Shown here one piece after another: positions 24,701 to 39,700 of a DNA stretch of 64,000 nt. The position numbers and the translations under genes were made by a program. Numbering within the stretch: the stretch's first letter is position 1; every line of letters begins with the position of its first letter. The notes under the pieces were generated by a model. The model saw nothing but the letters and a program-made list of their open reading frames with translations. It had not been told where the DNA came from and ran no database searches. The stretch is from contig NC_092582.1 in NCBI RefSeq assembly GCF_037975245.1, forward strand, positions 12,616,577 through 12,680,576, written 5' to 3'. The DNA is from Apostichopus japonicus (Eukaryota > Echinodermata > Holothuroidea > Aspidochirotida > Stichopodidae).

Positions 24701-27700
24701 TTAAGGTGACACGGCCGAGTCTGACAACAGCACCCAGCAGGTGAGAGGCAAGTACCTGATGGAGAAGTACGCTCGTCGTTGGATGGTAGAGGCCAAGAAG
24801 TCACCGGAGAGCCTCCATCTCGGGGGTACCACCTGGTTGAGACGGGTTCTCTTCTCCCCCTCGTCCAGGTCAGCTAGACAAGTAGCCTGTAACATCGTCG
24901 AGTCCATATGCCAGGTAATTTGCCTCAGCTCGTATATTAGTTCACAATAAGCATCTCGGTGAAAGCATTTATTTGAATATATTATATATCACCTTGCAAT
25001 ATTTGATTTTTGAGTTTTTGGACAATTTGATTCAAACTTGGCCAAACCTAGATAAATTGCAGTTTCAGATATTAATGTTAATAAATGAAAATGAAATAAT
25101 TTGGAGCGACATTCACCTCTGGTGGGAAAGTCACGAGTGATACAATTATTTTGTTTTATAGGTTTGATACCTCGTTTAGGTCAACCAAGAACCAAAATGC
25201 ACAATTCTTTTGCTGACCTTTTCTTCTTTTTTCTGGACATTTTTTGCTCGATTTTGTGAAGAGCAATTGTGTTCACCTGAGTAGTAATGAATGTTGCTTT
25301 CGTTGACAGAATAAAAGTGTAATGTTGGAAAAAGAAGATTCTGACTAGAATTACTTCACTACTATATTCTCATTCTGATGTTGACCTTTAGGTCTCTAGC
25401 AGACGACAGCAGATGTTGGACCTCCTGACGAGCTATCTGGATGAGATCGGTCCCAGCGGAGAGAGTGCGGTGGAATTCATCACGCTCTATCAACGATTGA
25501 TCAGCGCTGCCCACTGGAAGCTTTATCTGGCTGCCAAAGGGGTCTTACCGCATGTAGCAGAACTCATCACCAAGGTGGGTAAATCCGACAGAACAGAAAG
25601 CAATTATTGTAATTGTTTGTAATTGAAATTACTTATTGGTACTGATGCTGGAAAAGTACAAATGCACATTCTGTTAAGATCTCTCAGTTAGGGAGATTAT
25701 AACCACATAAGACTGAATTCATAGTTAGTCCGAACTCATTATTAGGCCATGTTCTTAGTTGTACTGAGTTTACAGTTTCACTGATTTCAAAATTGTACTG
25801 AGTTCATATTTTGTCTTAGGTCACAATTATATTATATTCAGTGTTGGACTATGTTTATAGTCTTCATCCACAACTAGACTATATTTATAGTCTGCATCCA
25901 TGACTAGACTATGTTTGTAGTCTGCATACACGACCAGACCATGTTTGTAGTCTGCATACACGACCAGACCATGTTTCTAGTCTGCATCCATGACCAGACC
26001 ATGTTTGTAGTCTGCATCCATGACCAGACCATGTTTATAGTCTGCATCCATGACTAGACTATATTTATAGACTGCATCCATGACTAGACTATGTTTGTAG
26101 TCTGCATACACGACCAGACCATGTTTCTAGTCTGCATCCATGACCAGACCATGTTTCTAGTCTGCATCCATGACTAGACTATGATTATAGTCTGCATAGT
26201 CTGCATTCATAACTAGCTTCATTTATAGTCCACTATATGTTGTTCTGTATTCATAACTACACTGTGTTCATAGATGACTGAGTTCATAATTGTATTGAGT
26301 TCATATTTTGTCTGCTCTTTTGCTTAGATTATCTCATAGTTGACTGAGTTCATAGTTGGCCTGTTAAATAACTCAACTATATTCATACAGTACCATTCCT
26401 CTCAAACTGTGACCATGTAGTAAAAACTTCTGATTTCCTCCCCAGTTTTCATGTCCATTTTCTTGTTTATTTAAATTTTCAGGAGATTGAAGTCCTTTCT
26501 CTGTTGGAAGACACCACTTTAACATCGGACCTCTCCCAGGGTTATGCTCTGAAAATGTTGACCAGTAAGTTAATATCTGTTGTTTCGGATAGCATGCCAT
26601 CTGACAACAATTTAGACCTTTTAAGAAAATTTGGAGATGTAATGTTAATTAAGAAAATAAACTTCCTGGCTGGTTCAAGGATATATCATTTCAAAACACA
26701 TTTTTATTTCAAAGTGAAAAAAAAAATTCTACTTGTTCAGGATTAGGGATGGACACAATGTCGAGAATTAAAATGATGTTTCACTCATACACAGTTAGTC
26801 ATTCGTGTTACCAGGTAGCAACTGTTTTGTTTCTCTATCGACTTACACAAGTGGTTTCTCCTTTGTAATCTCTAACTCCCCATGCCCCCTTCTACCTCCT
26901 CCTCCTTCAGACCTCCTCTCTTCCTTCCTGGATGTGGAGTCAATTCGTCGTCACTACAAGAGCAAGCTGTTAGGACCCGTCCTCCACGGTTACCTAGCCC
27001 TACGCAAACTCATCGTTCAACGGACTAAACTGATCGATGAAACCCAACAGATGTTGTTGGACCTCCTGGAGGACATGACCACAGGTCAGTAGCATAACTG
27101 AACCATAACTCCCAAATAACTGTTTTTTAACACCATTGCAATAAGTTTATTATAAGTTTATTAACCTTTCATAATGTTATCAGATGAATACTGATCACAT
27201 TTATTCTGAAAAAGTGTGTCAGATTTTTCTTCAGAGCATTTTGCAATCTATAATGTAAACCGTAGTCAAGAACTTGATAACTAAATGATTGATTCTGAGC
27301 CTAACAGGGAAAGAAGAAACCAACGAGGTTATTGAATGGTTAAAACAAGGGTTCCTGTCCTCTTCATTTGGAGAATAGAATATATATATATGTAAGCAAC
27401 AACTGACCATTTTGTGTTTTGATATTCCCTCAAGCAAAATGAACATTTGTCATTTTTTTATATATTTTTTTTCATTCTTTGTGAAAGTTGAGATTGAAAA
27501 TCGTCACCTTTGTTCCGTCATTTATATTTTTTTGGTAGGTACTGAGTCAGAGACGGGAGCGTTCATGGCTGTTTGCGTGGACACTGTGAAGCGCTACGGA
27601 CTAGACGACCTCCGAACCCCAGTATTCATCTTTGAACGGCTCTGTAGCATAATCTACCCAGTATGTATTGATGCGGTGCACACCGTACATTTTACGATGC

Positions 27701-30700
27701 ATTTTCAGAAAATTATTTTGTGCTAAAGATGCTACTAGCATAACATTAATAATATGGTTGAACACTTCTGTCAGTGTTTTTAATCAAGTCAGCATTAAGT
27801 GATTATTATATTTATAGTTTTTAAGTAACAATAATTTATCAAATAGTTTTTCGCCACCATTTTCCTATTTCTAAGGAACATTCAGAGGTTAATTCTCCAT
27901 GGCACTGAGATTCTTATAATAACTGAGGGACATTCCAAGGTTAATTCTCCATGGTACTGAGATACTTATAATTATTGAGGGACATTCAGAGGTTGTTTCT
28001 CCATGGTACTGCGATTCTTATAATAATAAAACCGTTTCAATTATACAGTCTTGCTATAAACAGATATTAAGTATTTCTTTTCATAGTTCAATCGTGGAAT
28101 TGTTTTCGTTTATGTCTGTTCAGGAGGAAAATGAGGTCGGTGAGTTTTTCATGACATTGGAAAAGGACCCTCAACAGGAAGATTTCCTTCAAGGTCGCAT
28201 GCAGGGTAACCCATACAGCTCTAACGAACCAGACCTAGGACCCACCATGAGAGAAGTCAAGAACAAAATATGTAGAGGTTAGTTCCTTTTTGATATATAA
28301 ACCACCCCCTCTTCCCTCCCCCCCCCCCTTCCCATATGGTGAAGTTCTTTCTCAGATGCTTCATTTCTTGGAACAATTTTTGTGTCTGGAAGACAAAGAA
28401 TAAAACTCTTCTCTCTTTTTCTATTCTTTCAGATTGTGAACTGATTGCCTTGCTTGAGGATGACACAGGGATGGAGGTAGGTTACTTTTGCTTTTTTATT
28501 GTTGGTATTTTAACACAAAAATTATTTGGGGAATGCAGAAAAAAGTTGCAGGTTTTGTGTCCCACAAAATATAATTAAAATAGATTTTAGAAAAGGAACT
28601 AGAGCTGAAGTAAAAGTGGTTAAAATCAGCTTTCTTTCTTTTGTTCTTCTTTTTAAATTTTTTATTTGTTATTTTTATTTTTTGATGTAAGTTTCATATA
28701 AGAGGTTACCATCTTTTGAGTATTATTTTCATTCATGGTGATGTGTACTGATGTTGAACTACTTTACCAATGTACTGCTATATTTGGTGACTCTTGCTTC
28801 GGTGGTCTTTTACTGTTTAGCTCCTGGTGAACAACAAGATTATGAGTTTGGACCTCCCTGTTAAAGAAGTTTACAAGAAGATCTGGTGTCCAGATAATGA
28901 GGTAAGATTTGTGAAGATAACAATGTTGCTCTGTCCAGTTGTCTTGGTTTTGCTTGAAGTACAACCGAAGCACACCTTTGTACTGCTTTAAAAGCAGATA
29001 TTTTTGTTCCATTACTGGGGGCTTGCTCAGCACAGAAATGCTTGGACAGACACTGATGAGGTTGCTATCTTTGTTGCACCCTGTAACACAAGAGATGGCT
29101 CATACCTTGTAGACAATCGTTACTGTTCAAAATAAAAAATATACCCACCACATTCCCCCCCCTCTCCTGTCCCCATCCCATCTCTTTGCTTTGAATCATT
29201 TAATAAGATCAATTAACAGGTAGAGATTCTGTTGTCCTCTTCTATCAGGGAGAACCCATGCGTATTATCTACAGAATGAGAGGGCTTCTCGGAGATGCTA
29301 CCGAAGAATTCATTGAAAACCTCAACAACAGCACAGGTATGCTTCTTCGGAAGTCACTTCAAATGTTAACCTTTATAGCATTGGCTGGCATATTCCACAG
29401 TCTTTACTTATCATGTTGAACATAACATAGTTGGTAAATAATGTCATTAAAAGTGTCAAATACCTCTTACGCATATTGCAATAGTTACTTTTCTTGTTGA
29501 ACTCTACTTTGTTTATGTGATTCATATTTCTTCAGTGGTTGGGAATTGGCCTCGTTTTATGAAAAAAAGTCAATTCTCTTTTGAAAGGTTTGAAAAAAGT
29601 CTTGGTTGTTTGACATTACAATGTGAACCAATAGTTTAAGAACGTTATAGTGTCAATGTCTAATACAGCTGACAGACATTTCATTGCAACTGTAGACACA
29701 CCATTTGATTTCCTAAGGTCAAAGGTCATTAAAGGTTAGCAAAGATCGGACCAAAAACGTATCGAGCAATCTACAGATGAACTTTAGATCTCTTACAATA
29801 CCTGTACAGTACATTCAATCCTGGCATTTTTTTAATCAAGCAAGGAAATCTCCCAGTTGGTTGCAGTTGGTTGCAGTATTGCTTCAGTATTTATTTTTCA
29901 AGCTATGGTATTAGATTTTATCATTTTAAGGATCAGCCATTTTGATGAGAGGTTTACCTTGTTCTTCTCTATCTTTTGACAGACGAGGAGGCTGATGATG
30001 AGGAAGTCTACAAAATGGCCGGTGTGATGACTACCTGTGAAGGTCTGGAAGTCATCCTCTACAGGTAATAGTCACCAAGACCACCCCCACCCCTTCCTGA
30101 TCCACCGCTCCCCACTCCACTACTACCTGCTCCTTCCCCTATTTGTGTATAGACTCTAATCTTTGTGAATTGGCAGTTTCTGTCTTAGTTTTAGTACCCT
30201 GAAAACCATTACAGGAAACTTAGTCTCCTTCAAGCAGCAACAAACCTATCTCTCATTTTCTAGTAATTTTAATATTTATTTTTTCCAATTATTTCGATCT
30301 CATATTTCTTCATTTTCTCTTTTCTTCTCCAGACTAGCTCATCTAATGGACCTGGTCAGAGGTCAGCAACTTCTGACCCTTCTGCTGAAACTGCTCGGCT
30401 TCTGCGTCAAAGTCAAAGTGAATCGTCAGCAGCTGATTAGACCCAAGATGCAGACGGTGAACATCATGATGGCTGTCCTAAATCGGGTAAGAATTTCTTT
30501 GTTTTATACCCGCGTTTAATTTTCTTCAATAATTCTTGGGTCTTCCAGTTTAATATGGCAGTTTAATTATGGTTGAAAAAGATGACAGTAAAGACCTGAA
30601 AAGATTCTGCTTATATTATGAATCAAGGTAGTTGCTTGGTGGTTTCGACTTTACGTGAAAATATTTAGAAAATAAAAAACATCAAAGAGTATTGGTTAAT

Positions 30701-33700
30701 TTGTATTTATTATCAAAGTAACTAACATCGGAAATGTTTTAAGGCAGAATTGAAAGCAAAGGTGAAGAGACCTGAAACAAAGGTAGAAAATATTTTTATA
30801 TTCCCTTGGCTGGTAGCATTTTAAGACAGTAGTTATAGTTTGAAACACATCTTGTAAATCAAGAGAGAAATGGACATTGTTTTCTTGATATATTAATCAG
30901 AGGACTGATCTTTTAGCAAGCTTTTGTAGTTGTGCCTCAAAAAGAAGTATTTCCTTCTAAGATTAGCTGAAATCAAATCAAAAGTTAGTAAATAGTCACA
31001 TCAATGTACAATAGAATGTATGACTGAGTGCTTCTATGTTTAATAAAATGGTTTTCTCTTTGACCAGTACTGTATGCTTTTGGTAATAAGACAGAAATCT
31101 TCCGAACAAACATACAAAAAAAATTATCTCTGGGTTGGGTTTATACAAATTCAAACCATGCAACAGCTGCACCTCTGTTATGAAAATGAAGCTTAAGAAT
31201 ATTTGTTTGTAGAATTGAAATTCAAGAGATGATTTGGTTACTGGGCATCAGCTGCAATGTCAGGCTATATAATTCAGTAATCCCATATTGTTCTTCAACA
31301 ACAAAATTTCTTCCCTCTTTCAGAAAAGTATCTAACAGTTTCATATCATCATGAATTTAGCAATTAATTTTATTCTTTAATTTCATTTTGTTGTTGTAGG
31401 TTCTTTTAGCAGAGAATGAGCATGCCGGTTCAGGAGGCGGTTCGGTGATAGCTGAACAGGTTCTGACCATCATGGAGGTTATTCTGCTAGAAGCCATCAA
31501 TGAACCCACTGACAAAGATAAGGTAAGAACTGAGAGTTTCATGCAGGCTCCTTCAGTATATATGGCCTCTGACAAATGAAATTAACCCACTGAATCCCCA
31601 AATATTTAACCTCTTCACTCACAATATCCACAGGGAAATGTTATTTTTTGGTAAAGGATATGTGAGGAAATGTGTTCTTTGTTTCTTGGAAATGCATTTT
31701 CCTTCCTATATATCCTTAAATTTATGCCAAACTGATAATAAGGTACCCTGACAGTTGGTTTGCGTGAATATTCATGCCACTAAATTAATATTAATATTGT
31801 ACCATCTAATGAATATGTATTTAGCAGACATCAAGTAATAGAACCCACCTTTTTTGTTTTACAGTCTATTTGAAAAGACACCTTTGTTGATATGGATAGT
31901 TACCTTCCCATAAATCTGAAATATGAGAAATGATGTTATCGGAAACATTTTGATGAAAGAAAATTGTTATGTGCAGTGACTACCGGTTTAGATATTCATC
32001 ATTATTCAGATGCATAACTCTCCAGTCTAAATCCTGGCCATCTTGGTTTCTTATTTGAGTGTCTGCTTTCCTGGAAAACAGAACACTTTCTACCATTGGA
32101 TAATGCATATTTGCATGGAATGGTCACAATTGGGTGGTACCTCATTGATACACTGATACTGGGATGATACAAAATTGTTACTGTAATCAAGCAACATCAT
32201 GACAGAAGTTGGGAATTTAGGCATAAACATTGTAGGTCTATGATTTTACACTATGTTTATTGGATAAGAAAGTATTCAGTATTATATTGTTAATAATTAC
32301 TCATTTGGAGCAGGCATACAAATGCACCAAAGTAGACTATTTTGTTAGATTTAGTAAAACCAAATTATACGTTAATATTAGATTTGTACCTGGTCTCTTG
32401 TGGCAATACGACCCAACATAAAATGTTGCTTTTGGTTCTTCTTGTTTGACATATCACCTCTGGTAGCCTCAGATCATGCTTGCCTGCGACAAGTCTCAGT
32501 TGATGGCCCTCCTGGACCGTGCCAGTAGCCCGTTCGTCCGCTCTCAGAGTAACGTCCTACAGGGACTCATGAGGATCATACCGTTCCTCTCATTCGGAGA
32601 CTACGAGAAAATGCAGATGCTGGTGAAATACTTCAAGCCTTACATCGAGTTTGAAAAGTAAGTCTATATATGCCCACTAGGATTTATCAGGACCTATATA
32701 TGAGCCAGGATTATCGCAAATCTGATATCCAACCATTAACCTATAAGAGCCAGGATTATCAGACATCTGATATCTAATCATCTACTCTTGGACAAATGCT
32801 GACAATGAACCCATCGCTAAGGATTAGTGAAGATTACTTTAACAGTACAAAATGGTACAAACATTAAGGAAGAGTAGATGCTGAACATGTTTCACATTGT
32901 ATTACTGTATTACACATAATGAAATCTACTACCTACAATGTTATCAGATATAAGACTTCACTGTAGCATAGATAACGGGTATGTATATCAATGTTTTCTC
33001 ATATCCTGACAATCTCTTGTCCCAATTACCCAGATTTTACTCTTCTTTTGTGAAATTGAAATTTGATCAGTGCAAATGTACCAGAACTTACCAAGAGCTT
33101 TTTGACCTTGGTAAAAATTGGTGTTCTTTTCTTCTTCTTTAGAGAAAGCTGAATAAATTGTAAATTGAAAAACTGCCATGAAATATATGGAAACAGAACT
33201 AAAATAAAACTGACAATTCCCAAATATCGTAATGTCGTACACATTTGTAGTCAGGATGTGTTTGAACATCACTGATATTCTTGACTATTCAGTATTCTGT
33301 AAACCTTTGTGTCATTAAGATGGTTGGATCTGACATTCCTTATTAGATTTAGATATTAAATAGACTTTGAGGTAATGAAATCTTATACGTGTTTCTCTGT
33401 AATACAGACTTTTATGAACATTTTATTAAGTAATAATTGCAAGTTAGTGGAGAAAATGAGGTATCTTGATGATTTTTTTCCTCCTAGGTTTGATGACAGC
33501 CACACCCAAGATGAGCAGCTGCATCTAGAGTGCTTCTGTGCTATTGCAGCTGGCATCGAGGTAAGACTATCGCCCCTCTCCTGCTCTCTCAAAGTCGTAT
33601 CATTTACAGTTGCACGTTATAAGGAATAAATGAAAAAGGATGGTAAAAACCGTGATTATAAAAAATACTGAAAACCCTGAAAAAGAGTCGGTGATGGTAA

Positions 33701-36700
33701 ACACAGTGATGATTGGTTTCAACTGTAGGATTCAAAAGGGTACAGCTCATGACTAACAGGTGCCTGATCAAAAGTGATCTTTCTAATAGAAAACATTTAA
33801 TAGTGGGGTCATTGTCTGATGTGATATGTGATAAGCTGTTTGGTTTATTTAATATCTTCGTTATTAATTATTTTTTGTTCAGTTGTTTGTGTGTTCAGTG
33901 TACTGTTAGTATCCTTAACTTCACTATGAATAACTCTTTCATCCAATAACCATTTGTGTTTATTCTTTTAGCTATTACACCAACATTAAAATCCACACAT
34001 ATTTGACTGCAGTAGATATCTTTGTACAGATCAGGCGCCAATTCTTGTCAACCCTATCTTCCTGTAAGATTGTGACATTTATCGACACATACCTTGTTCC
34101 TTGTTACAGAAACACTCCAATGGTGACCAGTTGAAGGACTTAATCATAGCTGAAGGAATCGTAGATCTAGCAGTCCTCTACGTCATCAACAAACTACCGG
34201 ATGTTGACAGGTAATTAATGAGATGTGATTGGTGGAGGGATGTCATGTGACCGGTATATCATAGTCAGTAATAATCATTTATAAAGTCATTGAAAGTAGT
34301 ATATATGTCCAAAGTCATGGGAAGTGGAATTACTTACTTGAACTGTTTTTAACCTAGCTTGTTTTTTTTTTCTTTCTTTTTTTCTTTCTTCTTCCTGGCA
34401 GTCTGTCCAATTTTTCATGTTCTATGCAAACAGTTATGGAATTCACTCATTTTGTCAAGTAAAAAGTCATGAAATTGTTATTTTCAAGAAAGTTTGGGAA
34501 CCCTTAGACTTTTATTGAGGTGTTTGATTCATTTGGTGTCACAAAATACCCCAAAGTTTCTTTTACATTTATGACTTTATTCACTTTGTGTAGTACTACT
34601 GCAGAAATGTATCTTTGTTTCACAAAACTAATCCAAAATTTTATTTTTATAGTATTATTTTATAAGTTTGAGTTAATTTACAAAAGTAGACTGTTGTTTC
34701 AATCTCCCTATTGAAATTCGAGTGAGATTTTCATTTTCGTTTGCCGTCAACAGTAGCCTTGATTCTCAACCTTGGAAAGACTTCCTGGCGAAGCCATCTT
34801 TACCGTTTGTCCTTCGGCTCCTGTCTGGATTGTGCAAGGGACACGCTAAGACCCAGGTATGTTCATGCTGCGTTTGTTAAATTAAGTAAACGGTCAAGAA
34901 TTACATTACTTGATTCTGTGTCCTGCTGGACTCACCGCAACATACAATATGAATGTAGGATGATTATATACCAGCTGTCAACATGAATATTCATGTTTGT
35001 TTTCACTTTCTATCTGGTTTCGTCATATGGAAAAGCTTATGAAGTATTGATCTCGATATGAATAAAGCAAACAATTGTAATGTTTCTATCAGTCCAACTT
35101 TAAATAATGCTTCTACTTGTAATGTAACCTCCCTTGTCATATGAAAGAGTTATAATGGACATTAATGGTACAAAATAAATATAATACAGAGCACAGTGGT
35201 CCACCTCCAACTTTCATAGCTTGTTGTGTTGTTGTAATGTAAGATGAGCTACCCTTTATCCAAAAGTTTTTATTTCGATGAGTCGCATTGCAAATCTGAT
35301 ATGTCAAACATAGAGCACACCAACAACTGTCTGTTCCTTCTTTTATGTCAGAAATGATTATATAACCTTGGAAGATAAACAAACAAAGATATTACAAACA
35401 GTTATTATTTCTTTCTCGTTGTACAACAGCAACTTGTCGGTGATAAGTGCATCCCTGCAATACATCGTCTGGAGCAGATATCATCCGAGGAGGGAATTGG
35501 ATCCCTGGCTGAAAACCTCATGGAGGCTCTCAAGACAAACCCAGAAGTAGCAAAGAAGGTCCGGACGTTTCTCCCTTCATTTAATCACTTTTTTAGACTT
35601 CAGCACACCTACCCCTCCGATTAATACTTAGTTTTGACTCTACCTGTAAAATTAAGAGCCTTGTCATATGAATTGAAGAATGCGATTTATCTTCTAAAGA
35701 CAGTAAGGTAACGGTCACTCACACAAATTCTTTGTTTACTTTTTTCAATATTTTTTCATGATTGATCTGGTAGATTGATGAAGTCCGTGCTCAGACCAAA
35801 GCGGAGAAGAAACGTCGTGCTATGGCTATGAGGCAGAAGCAACTAGGGGCTCTAGGGATGTCGGTGAGTCCCAACTTTTCTGTTTTATCGTTTTGGCCTA
35901 AATTAGGCTTGGCCATAGAAAGTAGTTTAGATTTATGATTACTAAAGGGAACTGAATTTTCATAAGTGATATAAATTCATATTTCATGTTCTTGACACAG
36001 AATTTGTTTTAGTTCTCTGTGAGGTTTGTTGTTGTGGATGTGTTGTTGTTGCTGTGATGCTTGAATAAAATGAGAAATGAATATTCATATCCTTTGACTT
36101 TTAGACCAATGAGAAAGGTCAAGTGACAGCATCCAGGACTGTTTTCCAACAAATGGAAGACCTGGTAGAAGAGTCTGGTCTGACATGTTGTATATGCAGG
36201 GAGGGATACAAGTACCAGTCACAAAAGGTAAGACACCACTAGCTTGGGGTAAATATCAGAAATACAGCACGGTTTGATGTGTTTAGAACTTGTGAGGACA
36301 CATGACATCCCCCCCCCCAATTACCTCATCATGATGCATTAAGTATTTGTAGATTTTTCTAATTATCATAACAAACATTAAAGTTTCCATATATATCCCC
36401 ATACTGGGCATCATGTCACAAAGATGAGAGATAGAAAGTCTTCTCTATTCAAATTATGCTTTTCAACATCAAAAGGAATTTTCTTTTCTTTGTTTTTCTT
36501 GGGTTCAACAATATCGTTCGATCACACTGGCACTCTCAGAGAGCAAATCTGTCAAGTTTAAAATTAACAGTCCATGATTTCAGTAAGCTGAAGGAAAGCA
36601 TGTCTTTAGGGACAATACGTTTCACTATTTGTTATTATCTCTCGGTAGGTCTTAGGAATTTATACATACACCAAGGTAGCTGTTCTGGAACCGTTTGAGC

Positions 36701-39700
36701 TCAAATCGAAGAAGACGCAGGGTTATTCCACCGTATCTCACTTCAACATTGTTCATTATGACTGCCATCTAGCTGCTGTGAGGTGAGCTTGTCCCATAAA
36801 GCATCTTTGCACATTTGTGTGTGTTTTCCTCCTCCTCCTCCTCCTCCTCCTCCTCCTCCTCCTCCTCCTCCTCCTCCTCCTCCTCCTCCTCCTCCTCCTC
36901 CTCCTCCTCCTCCTCCTCCTCCTCTTCCTCCTCCTCCTCCTCCTCCTCCTCCTCCTCCCTCTCCTCCCTCTCCTCCTCCTCCTCCTCCTCCTCCTCCTCC
37001 CTCTCCTCCTCAATCCCTTCTCCTCTTCCCTCTCCTCAATATCGTCCTTCTCCTCCTCCCTCTCCACCCTGCTCCCTCTCCTCCATCTCCTCCCCTTCCT
37101 TCTTTTCCTCCCCTCCTCTTTCTACTCCTACTCCTCCTCCTCCTCCTCAATCTCCTCCTCCTCCTCCTCCCTCTCCACCCTGCTCCCCACTCCTCCATCT
37201 CCTCCCCCTCCTCCCCTCCTCCTCCCCTCCTCCTTCTACTCCTCCTCTTCCTCCTTCTCTTTCTCCTCCTCTTGTTCCTCCTCTTCCTCCTCCTCCCCTT
37301 CTTCTCTTCCATTTCCACTGGTTTAAACATCTTTTGTGATATTTTATGCAACAGACTGGGTAGTACAAGTCGATGGTGAAAGACTGCCGATGCCGATGCA
37401 ACAAATTTTTCTAAATATAACTTCAGTGCATTCACTTGACATCCTTTTGTAGTAAAAGAAAAATCTTGATTTCAATTATTGTTAGAACCTTTCTATGCAA
37501 TGTTCTTCAGATTTGTTTTCTATTCCTTTTTCTATTTTCTTCTTTACCCATTCGCAGACATGCCCGAGGTCGAGATGAGTGGGAGAGTGCGGTATTGCAG
37601 AATGCCAACACAAAGTGTAACGGTTTACTTCCGTTGTGGGGACCTCATGTAACAGAACCATCATTTGCAAGTTGTCTGGCAAGGTCAGTGAAAAACTACA
37701 TATATATTTATATAGATGCTATCCACTTGTAATCAACAAAGTGTAGTTTTGTGATTTATTTTTGTCTTGAATGAATCTTCATATCCATAAACAAATTAGT
37801 TTTTCAGTCAGGATAAATAGCTACATATTCTTGTTTTATATGGAATTTTCTGAAATTTAAACTAGCAGGATCGGTCAGTTTAGACAAGAGTTATTCCAAA
37901 CTTGTGGCAATTTGCGAACAACACAGTGTTCACATTGTTGAAGTTGTCCATTTCTGATTGAAAACAAAGGCACTGATGTAATTTGTGCCCCAGCCTATAA
38001 AACAACAAACTCATTGCAGACTTAAAAATTGTCTCAGCAACTAACTTTGATTCCAAATGAGTATCTGGTGTCCATTTGTGAACAGTTCTTGTTTTTTGTT
38101 TTTTTGTAACTGTACTCTCCATCATTGAGATTCATCTCGTTAAGTTAACAGTTCCCTCAGTACCGAGTTGATGATGGTGTTGTTGACCATGTTTTCATTT
38201 TTCTTCTCCTCATGTTAGACATAACGTTTATCTACCCGAGTGCTCCGGCTATAGAGAACCGACCTACCACGCTACACTGCACGACCTGAAGCTGTTACTT
38301 CTGCGCTACGTCCAAGAGCAGTCGTTCAGCAGTGACAGTGGAGGAGGAGGGCGCCAGAGTAACATGCACCTTATACCCTATATGATACACATGGCTCTAT
38401 ACGTCATCAATACGTGAGTAGACTTTGCACTGACTGTTTGCATGGTAACCAGTGTGAGAATTAGACAACTGGATAAAAAAGGCATCTCCTAAGATTACAG
38501 AAAGAGAAGACCAGTTAGTCGAAAATGTCATAATTTTCAGATGAAGATAAGTCTTTCAACGCCAATTTTGTTGGATTTTTTTTCTCAAAAGATAGCATAT
38601 TGCCTAATTAACCCAACTGATGATGATGTCATAATCAGGTTGACCTTAAAGGAGCATTCGTATCTATTATTAATCATTTGCTTTAAGGTTCATATATATC
38701 GCAAATTTCAAACAGACAGCCAAATTCAGCAGACCCTTTTCTCTTCTTTTTGGAATAGCATTTCAAGTTGTCAGATTTTAAAATGTCAATTTTTCTTCCC
38801 TTTTTTTGCCTTTCCTGTTTCTCCTCCCAGGACCAGGTGCGTACCTCGAGAGGAGAAGAATCTGACATCATTCTTGAAGCACCCTCCGTCAAAGTGGGTG
38901 GAGCTGAGCTACGAGCTGGACGGACCGCATTACTATGCTCTGTTAGCCTTGCACATCTTCAGTCCCGAGAAGTGGGATGAACACAAAGTCACTTTGCTGA
39001 AACAGCTGCTAGTCTCAGCCCATGCCAGAACCGTCAGTCCTGGTGGAACGAAGAGGTACGTTAAGATGTAGCTGTTTCCTGAAACGGAACATCTACATTT
39101 TACAATGGGAAACTGGATATAAGTGCCTGATAACGAAAATTTCCTATTGCAGGGGGGGGGGGGGAACAACATCAGTGTTTTATATTACTTCTGTCATGTT
39201 CTAAGGTGAGAGAAATTTGGATATGAGTCTACGTTAGATATGTTCGGTGGCTGAACGGACAGAACTTGTTTCTAGATATTTTCACATATACATATCTATA
39301 TATTTATATAATCTTCTATATACTTTCTCTTTCCCTTTCTGTAATGTGTAAAACTTTTGTAAATTTTTGTAGAGTTATGCTATTAAAATACAAACTAATA
39401 CCTTTCAATAATCATAATTCTTAAAATTGAGTGAACCCCTGATTCCAGCTTTTGTCGTTTCAAGGAACTTGGTGAGACTAAAAATTGAAGCAAAGAAGTT
39501 TAGGTCAACGATTTCAATTTTTGGTGGAAGCCTGAAAGTATGTTAGGTTTTATCACTTGTAACCAAATTTGAGAAGAATGGTTAAAAATAAAATATTACA
39601 TAAATTATTGACCACATCTTTGGAGCCACGTTAGGAGATGCACACAGAGTGACATTCCAATGATATAATGATTAATATATAATTAATATAGTTCTAATCT

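Noticed and set aside
7390-26205. CRISPR-like arrays (regular direct repeats)
   Set aside because: Repeats are contiguous tandem units without unique spacers, inside introns of an animal gene.
36756-37435. Long open frames of poly-Pro, poly-Ser, poly-Leu and poly-Arg on both strands
   Set aside because: They are open only because a TCC triplet array has no stop in any frame; they lie between two UBR4 exons with good splice sites.
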